From the NCBI GenBank assembly GCA_017648525.1, contig JAGCIP010000113.1, positions 1-10,889 of the forward strand: DNA of 10,889 nt, read 5' to 3'. Below the pieces are notes generated by a model that ran no database searches, was not told the DNA's origin, and saw nothing but the letters and a program-made list of their open reading frames with translations. Each line of letters starts with the position of its first letter. Within the stretch, counting starts at the first letter, position 1. This DNA is from Clostridia bacterium. GTDB taxonomy: Bacteria; Bacillota; Clostridia; Christensenellales; Borkfalkiaceae. The position numbers and the translations under genes were made by a program. Shown here in pieces: positions 7,124 through 10,889 of the stretch.

Positions 7124-8322
7124 TTTAGTTTGTTTTTTATCGCCTTTGCACAAACGATACCCGTTACAAAAGCAAAAGTAACGTTATATCCACCGCAATC
7201 GCCGTCCACGTCCACGGTTTCGCCTATTAGATAAAAATTCTTTTGCAACTTGCTTTCCATTGTCTTTGAATTTATATCTGACGTACTAATTCCGCCCTTT
7301 GTTACCTGCGCATAGTTAAAGCCGGTATTCCCCGTAACTTTTAAGCGAAAATTTTTAAGAGCGTACGCCACGTCTTTAGAACTATTTGATTTTGCCGTTT
7401 TCACAACTGCTTGCCCAAGTCTTTTAACGATTACTCCGTTTAGTGGTTCAAGATTTTTTAGGTAAGAAAGTTTCTCTCTCTTTTTAAGTATTTCTTGAAC
7501 TTGGTCAAAACTTAATTCGGGTAGAAACTCTATCTTAACGCTTTCATTTCCACGCCCGCTAAAGGCAGACGATATTTGGAAGATGGTATTGCCCGATACC
7601 CCGTATTCGGTGAAAAGTAAATCCCCTGTCGCACTTGTAATTTCCTTGCCGTCTATTTCCGCTGTTACGCGCGCTAATTCCTTTATACCTTTAAGTCCTT
7701 TTATAAGGTTGGTTTCGGTTTTTAATTGAACTAGCGACGGGAAAAGTGGCGTTAATCTATGCCCAAATTTTTGCGCTAGCGAATATGAACTTCCGTCCGT
7801 GCCGAATTGTTTGCCCGCACAACCGCCCGTTGCCATAACGACCGTTTTTGACAGATATTGTTCGCTTTGCGTTTTAACTAAAAACAAGTCTGCCTTTTTC
7901 TCTATCTCAACTACCTTGCTATCAGTTTTTATTTGGCAACCTTTTTCCATTAAGTTTGCACGCAACACGTCTAAAACAGAACTTGCTTGGCGAGATAATG
8001 GGTATTTCTTTCCGTCCTTGCTTGTGTATAGCGGAATTCCCAAGTCGTTTAGATAACTTTCTAAATCAACCTTAAAAGCGTTATCGATAAAATCGCAAAC
8101 AAACGATTTTTCGCCGTGATAAAATTCCTTATTAAACTTTTGGTTCATAAGGTTTCCTTGTCCGTTACCGGTTGCAATAAGTTTCTTGCCTACCCTGTCG
8201 TTGCGTTCTAAAATAAGAACGTTTTCGCCAAGTAAGGCACTTTCGTTGCCTAGTAGTTCAACGGCGCACGCCAACCCTGACACGCCACCGCCTACTATTA
8301 CCGTTTGGTATATTTTTTGCAA
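7120..8322 (-). CDS. BaiN/HI0933-family NAD(P)/FAD-dependent oxidoreductase (putative flavoprotein)
   Basis: This is a predicted FAD-binding protein of 400 residues with one Rossmann fold at the N-terminus: TVIVGGGVSGLACA (7-20), then the acidic end of beta-2 (LILERND). The family signature RVGKKLIATGNGQGNL (43-58) follows. A second dinucleotide-type motif VVMATGG (161-167) lies mid-protein. The C-terminus carries QVTKGGIS (339-346), TMESKL (354-359), and LIGETVDVDGDCGGYN (365-380), which closes the FAD site. HI0933/YhiN/BaiN proteins are widespread flavoproteins. One member was linked to bile-acid dehydroxylation, but for most the substrate is unknown, so I give no reaction. The start is the TTG at 8322, because AAGGAG (8335-8330) lies 7 nt before it. 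An upstream in-frame TTG at 8355 would run translation through that ribosome binding site. The stop is TAG; rho follows after 80 nt. Confidence 0.88.
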   Translation of the reverse strand: MQKIYQTVIVGGGVSGLACAVELLGNESALLGENVLILERNDRVGKKLIATGNGQGNLMNQKFNKEFYHGEKSFVCDFIDNAFKVDLESYLNDLGIPLYTSKDGKKYPLSRQASSVLDVLRANLMEKGCQIKTDSKVVEIEKKADLFLVKTQSEQYLSKTVVMATGGCAGKQFGTDGSSYSLAQKFGHRLTPLFPSLVQLKTETNLIKGLKGIKELARVTAEIDGKEITSATGDLLFTEYGVSGNTIFQISSAFSGRGNESVKIEFLPELSFDQVQEILKKREKLSYLKNLEPLNGVIVKRLGQAVVKTAKSNSSKDVAYALKNFRLKVTGNTGFNYAQVTKGGISTSDINSKTMESKLQKNFYLIGETVDVDGDCGGYNVTFAFVTGIVCAKAIKNKLK

Positions 8323-8329
8323 TTTGTTT

Positions 8330-8335
8330 CTCCTT
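8330..8335 (-). promoter_or_regulatory. ribosome binding site that decides a TTG start
   Basis: The minus strand has a perfect AAGGAG, 7 nt before the TTG at 8322-8320. In the longer reading from the TTG at 8355 these bases would be codons for Ala-Arg-Arg, which argues that the longer reading is wrong. Confidence 0.75.
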
Positions 8336-8366
8336 GCAAATTTTTTATAAAACAATTAAAAAATAG

Positions 8367-8403
8367 ATACTTCGTCAACAGACGAAAAAAATAAAAAAAG
8401 TAT
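8367..8403 (-). other. hairpin with alternative pairings in the flavoprotein leader
   Basis: TTCGTC (8371-8376) and GACGAA (8381-8386) form a perfect 6-bp stem with a 4-nt loop. A second inverted pair, ATACTT (8367-8372) with AAGTAT (8398-8403), shares two bases with the first. The outer stem can therefore form only if the inner one shortens to 4 bp, bulging a 13-nt stretch that is almost all T on the minus strand. It lies about 45 nt upstream of the TTG start. Both arms and the T-runs are visible; any regulatory role is inference. Confidence 0.4.
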
Positions 8404-8456
8404 GTAAAAATAAAAAATAAAAATGATAAGAAATTAAAATTCTTAAAACGTTAGAT

Positions 8457-8479
8457 TGACCATGCAAACGCACAGGTCA
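8457..8479 (-). terminator. imperfect hairpin after the argS-phosphatase operon
   Basis: TGACC (8457-8461) pairs with GGTCA (8475-8479), and TGC (8463-8465) pairs with GCA (8470-8472) across a small internal loop, capped by a 4-nt loop. It starts 7 nt past the phosphatase stop, a normal terminator position. On the minus strand it is followed by ATCTAACGTTTTAAG rather than an immediate U-run, so it may only stabilise the 3' end or be a poor terminator. Confidence 0.35.
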
Positions 8480-8486
8480 TAAAGAA

Positions 8487-9137
8487 TTATAAACTGATTA
8501 AATCTAATAAGTCAAGCGGTTTTTCAGCAAAAATTTCCGCACCCGCTTGTTTTAAGTCTTCTTTTTTTCTATAACCCCATAAAACGGCAATACTTTTAAT
8601 GCCAGCATTTTTAGCCGTTTGAACGTCGGTTTCTCCGTCGCCTATAAAATATGCGTTCTCTTTTCCCACACCGAGTTTTTCCAAAATATTTAAAGTAGAT
8701 TGTGGGTCGGGTTTCTTTTTGCTATCGTCTGTTAAGCCAACGGCAAGTTCAAATCCGAATTCCTTAAAATATTTTTCGCATGCATTATCTGTGGGAATTT
8801 GCGGTTTGTTAGTGCAAATAGCAAGTTTATACCCTCTCTTTTTTAGTTCACGCAAAACGGTGGGTATTCCGTCGAAAAAATTTGTTTTGGGACTTTCAGA
8901 CTGGTCGTATAACTTAGAGTAATATTTAAAATGTTCGTCAAAACGTGCGGGGTCGTAATTATCGCCAAGCACCCTTTGAACTAATTTTATCGCACCGTTA
9001 CCGATTGAACACCTTACCTTTTCCCTATCAACTTTGGGGAAACCAAAATGTTCTAACATTAGGTTACAGTTGTACTCTAAATCAGGCAAAGTATCTAAAA
9101 GTGTACCGTCAAGGTCAAAAATAATTGCTTTGTTCAT
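8487..9137 (-). CDS. HAD-superfamily phosphatase, phosphoglycolate phosphatase (Gph)-like
   Basis: This is a small soluble hydrolase of the haloacid dehalogenase superfamily, 216 residues, the usual length for Gph/PGMB-type enzymes. Motif I is FDLDGTLLDT (7-16), with nucleophile Asp8 and acid/base Asp10. A helical C1 cap spans about 17-85. Motif II is ICTNKP (107-112, Thr109), motif III the lysine in KKKPDP (140-145), and motif IV GDGETDV (166-172, with Asp167 and Asp171 for magnesium). The last block matches phosphoglycolate phosphatases, which clear 2-phosphoglycolate from DNA repair or oxidation. Closely similar HADs act on pyrophosphate, beta-phosphoglucose or nucleotides, so the substrate is not certain. 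The ATG follows AAGGTGA with a 3-nt spacer. It begins 8 nt after the argS stop and its ribosome binding site overlaps that stop, indicating an argS-phosphatase operon. Confidence 0.88.
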   Translation of the reverse strand: MNKAIIFDLDGTLLDTLPDLEYNCNLMLEHFGFPKVDREKVRCSIGNGAIKLVQRVLGDNYDPARFDEHFKYYSKLYDQSESPKTNFFDGIPTVLRELKKRGYKLAICTNKPQIPTDNACEKYFKEFGFELAVGLTDDSKKKPDPQSTLNILEKLGVGKENAYFIGDGETDVQTAKNAGIKSIAVLWGYRKKEDLKQAGAEIFAEKPLDLLDLISL

Positions 9138-9145
9138 ATTTCACC

Positions 9146-10828
9146 TTACATTTGTTCAACAGTTTCTATACCCAAAAGAGTAAGAGCGTTAGTAAGCGTG
9201 ATTTTTACCGCTTTTGTTATCGACAAACGGAAGTTTTTAACATCTTCTTCTGCGACTGCAATTTTACAGTTCATATAGAATTTGTTAAACACGGTGGCAA
9301 GGTCTATCGCATAGCGGGTAACCAAAGACGGTTCGTATTTTTCCGCAGATGCTTTAATGATTTCTTCAAACTTGCCAAGTTCTGCGATAACCGCATACTC
9401 GTCGTCGTTCATTTCAACTTTCTTAAAGTCGCCAAGTTCACCGCACTTTGCTATAACGCTGTTACAGCGAGCAACCGTGTATTGAACGTAAGGGCAAGTT
9501 TCACCTTCAAAACTTAAAACCCTGTCGTAACTAAACACAATGTCTTTAATTTTGTTGTTACAAAGTGCACCAAAAATAACCGCACCCGTTCCAACCGCTT
9601 TGGCGATAGTTTCTTTATCTTGTAATTCGGGGTTCTTTTCTTCTATAACTTTATATGCTTTTTCTATGGTCTTATTGATAACGTCTTCAAGCAAAACAAC
9701 GTTTCCAGAACGGGTACTCATTGACCCGCTTTCTAACGAAACCATTCCGTACGCAACGTGAACTAAATCCTTAGCCCACTCTTTACCCATAAGTTCAAGC
9801 ACCTTAAAGAATTGCTTAAAATGTAAATTTTGTTGATATGCAACTACGTATAAGCACTTGTCAAAATTATAAGTGTTTTTACGATAAACGGCGGCAGCCA
9901 TATCACGTGTTGCGTAAAGCGACGAGCCGTCTGATTTAAGTATCAAGCACGGCGACATACCGTATTCTTCTAAATCTACGATAGACGCACCGTCCGAAGT
10001 CTTCATCAAACCCTTTTCTTTAAGTTCGTTAACAACAGGTGCCATTTTATCGTTATAAAAACTTTCGCCCGCATAACTATCAAACTCAACGTTCAATAAT
10101 TTGTATATTTTATCCACTTCTTCTAAGGTGATTTTCTTAAACATCTCAAAGAGTTTATTGCTCTCTTCGTCCCCGTCTTCTATCAACTTAAAATAACGCC
10201 TTGCCATATCGTCCATAGTCGGGTCGAGTTTAGCCTCGTCGTGATATTTAACGTAAATACGTGTGAGTTCTTTAAGTCTGCCTTCTTTTACTTGTTCTTC
10301 GCTACTCCATTTTTTATAAGCAACGATAAGTTTGCCAAACTGCGTGCCATAATCACCTAAATGGTTAATACCAACTACTTTATAGCCTAAAAATCTATAT
10401 ATTTTACAAAGTGCGCTACCTATTACCGTAGTGCTTAAGTGTCCTATATGGAAAGGCTTTGCAATGTTTATGGAAGAATAGTCGATACAAACGGTTTTTC
10501 CTTTGCCAATTTCCGCACTACCGTAAGCGTCGCCCGCATTTAGTATTTTTTCTATCAAATTAAAAGCAAAACCTTTACGGTTTATCTTAAAATTAAGATA
10601 ACCGTTAACCGCACTACACTCTGAAATATATTCGTCAACTACAAAAGCGTTTTTAAGGTCTTCTGCAATTTTTACGGGAGAATTCCTTAAAATTTTAGAC
10701 AATTTAAAACATGGCAACGCAAAGTCACCCATATCGTTGTTCGGCGGAATTTCTATAAAAGAACAAAGTTGTTCCGCACTAACTCCATCTATATTTAGTT
10801 TTTGACTTATGTGTTTTCTATAATCCAT
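9146..10828 (-). CDS. argS: Arginyl-tRNA synthetase (class Ia)
   Basis: This enzyme attaches arginine to tRNA-Arg in the cytosol, using ATP. At 560 residues it is full length. The N-terminal Add1 domain (about 1-105, with NGYLNF) recognises the tRNA elbow. The catalytic Rossmann domain carries NIAKPFHIGHL (121-131, HIGH at 127-130) and NHLGDYGTQFGKLI (155-168). The KMSKS counterpart is SMSTRSGN (369-376), where the usual first lysine is serine, a change common in ArgRS. The C-terminal DALR anticodon-binding domain runs from about 445 (YVQYTVARCNSV) to the typical end LLGIETVEQM. The HIGH context with SIN instead of SPN, and HLSTT instead of HLRST, looks Clostridia-like. The ATG at 10828 follows GGAGAG at 4 nt. 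The stop precedes the phosphatase ATG by 8 nt. No T-box leader can be judged because only about 60 nt upstream are present. Confidence 0.96.
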   Translation of the reverse strand: MDYRKHISQKLNIDGVSAEQLCSFIEIPPNNDMGDFALPCFKLSKILRNSPVKIAEDLKNAFVVDEYISECSAVNGYLNFKINRKGFAFNLIEKILNAGDAYGSAEIGKGKTVCIDYSSINIAKPFHIGHLSTTVIGSALCKIYRFLGYKVVGINHLGDYGTQFGKLIVAYKKWSSEEQVKEGRLKELTRIYVKYHDEAKLDPTMDDMARRYFKLIEDGDEESNKLFEMFKKITLEEVDKIYKLLNVEFDSYAGESFYNDKMAPVVNELKEKGLMKTSDGASIVDLEEYGMSPCLILKSDGSSLYATRDMAAAVYRKNTYNFDKCLYVVAYQQNLHFKQFFKVLELMGKEWAKDLVHVAYGMVSLESGSMSTRSGNVVLLEDVINKTIEKAYKVIEEKNPELQDKETIAKAVGTGAVIFGALCNNKIKDIVFSYDRVLSFEGETCPYVQYTVARCNSVIAKCGELGDFKKVEMNDDEYAVIAELGKFEEIIKASAEKYEPSLVTRYAIDLATVFNKFYMNCKIAVAEEDVKNFRLSITKAVKITLTNALTLLGIETVEQM

Positions 10829-10847
10829 AATTCTCTCCAGTAAACGC

Positions 10848-10889
10848 CTATTTTTTGATCACGCCGAATCCTTGATGAAATTTTCCGCC
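10848..10889 (-). CDS. possible C-terminal tail of an upstream gene, unidentified
   Basis: Reading the minus strand from the right edge, one frame gives 13 codons (GGKFHQGFGVIKK) ending in TAG at 10850-10848, 19 nt before argS. Another frame gives nine codons (AENFIKDSA) ending in TGA at 10861-10859. Either could be the end of an upstream gene co-transcribed with argS. The fragment is too short to name, and both frames could be non-coding. Confidence 0.25.
   Translation of the reverse strand, partial: GGKFHQGFGVIKK

Larger units (their letters stand above)
8323..8486. other. A/T-rich intergenic spacer, phosphatase to flavoprotein gene
   Basis: This 164-nt spacer is the longest non-coding stretch in the window. 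It holds a 23-nt imperfect hairpin just after the phosphatase stop, a block near 8385-8455 that is almost purely A (plus strand) with scattered T, a second hairpin at 8367-8386, and the Shine-Dalgarno of the flavoprotein gene. No ORF with a plausible product is seen. A promoter is expected here, but I could not find a properly spaced -35/-10 pair. Confidence 0.6.

Noticed and set aside
8345..8385. TTGACG in the leader hairpin plus TATAAA as a promoter for the flavoprotein gene
   Set aside because: The -35 match is good but the spacer to TATAAA is about 23 nt, too long for a sigma-A promoter, and no better -10 sits at 16-18 nt.
8385..8456. A-rich tract as a CRISPR leader, tandem repeat or origin
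   Set aside because: It has no repeat unit with spacers and no DnaA-box pattern; it is simple A/T-rich sequence.
9125..9761. Plus-strand frames opposite argS
   Set aside because: They are antisense to the conserved ArgRS anticodon-binding and KMSKS regions, with no supporting signals.

Overview
This window looks like a stretch of a low-GC Bacillota chromosome, most likely an uncultured Clostridia lineage. The evidence is the A/T-rich sequence, GGAG-type ribosome binding sites, and proteins with a Clostridia-like flavour: the ArgRS HIGH-region context SINIAKPFHIGHL, a ParC N-terminus with ALPRVEDGLKPVQRRIL, and a ZIP transporter N-terminus. No tool was available to confirm the taxonomy. Every gene I can support lies on the minus strand, so transcription runs from high to low coordinates. 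Coding density is high and no gap reaches 300 bases. I see no tRNA, rRNA, CRISPR array, insertion sequence or prophage gene.

Layout in transcription order. (1) 10889-8487: the possible tail of an unknown gene, then argS (arginyl-tRNA synthetase), and 8 nt later a HAD phosphatase of the phosphoglycolate phosphatase type. (2) 8486-8323: a 164-nt, very A/T-rich spacer with two hairpins. (3) 8322-4693: a BaiN/HI0933-family flavoprotein that starts at a TTG, then rho (transcription terminator), then a beta-class DNA methyltransferase whose ATG lies 1 nt after the rho stop. An 11-bp hairpin terminator at 4655-4681 ends this block. (4) 4611-1: a near-consensus sigma-A-type promoter (TTGAAA, 17 nt, TATAAT) drives parE, parC and the start of a ZIP-family metal transporter cut by the window edge.

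The genes are mostly housekeeping: tRNA charging, metabolite repair, transcription termination, and decatenation or supercoil control. The parE and parC products are expected to form one A2B2 type IIA topoisomerase. I assign them to topoisomerase IV rather than gyrase mainly because no GyrA box is visible in the C-terminal domain of the A subunit.

I find no convincing undescribed defence or mobile system. The points most worth a second look are: the solitary methyltransferase tightly linked to rho; a glycine at the usual acidic quinolone-contact position of ParC; a five-cysteine cluster in the ParC C-terminal domain; the structured A/T-rich leader before the flavoprotein; and two start-codon corrections.
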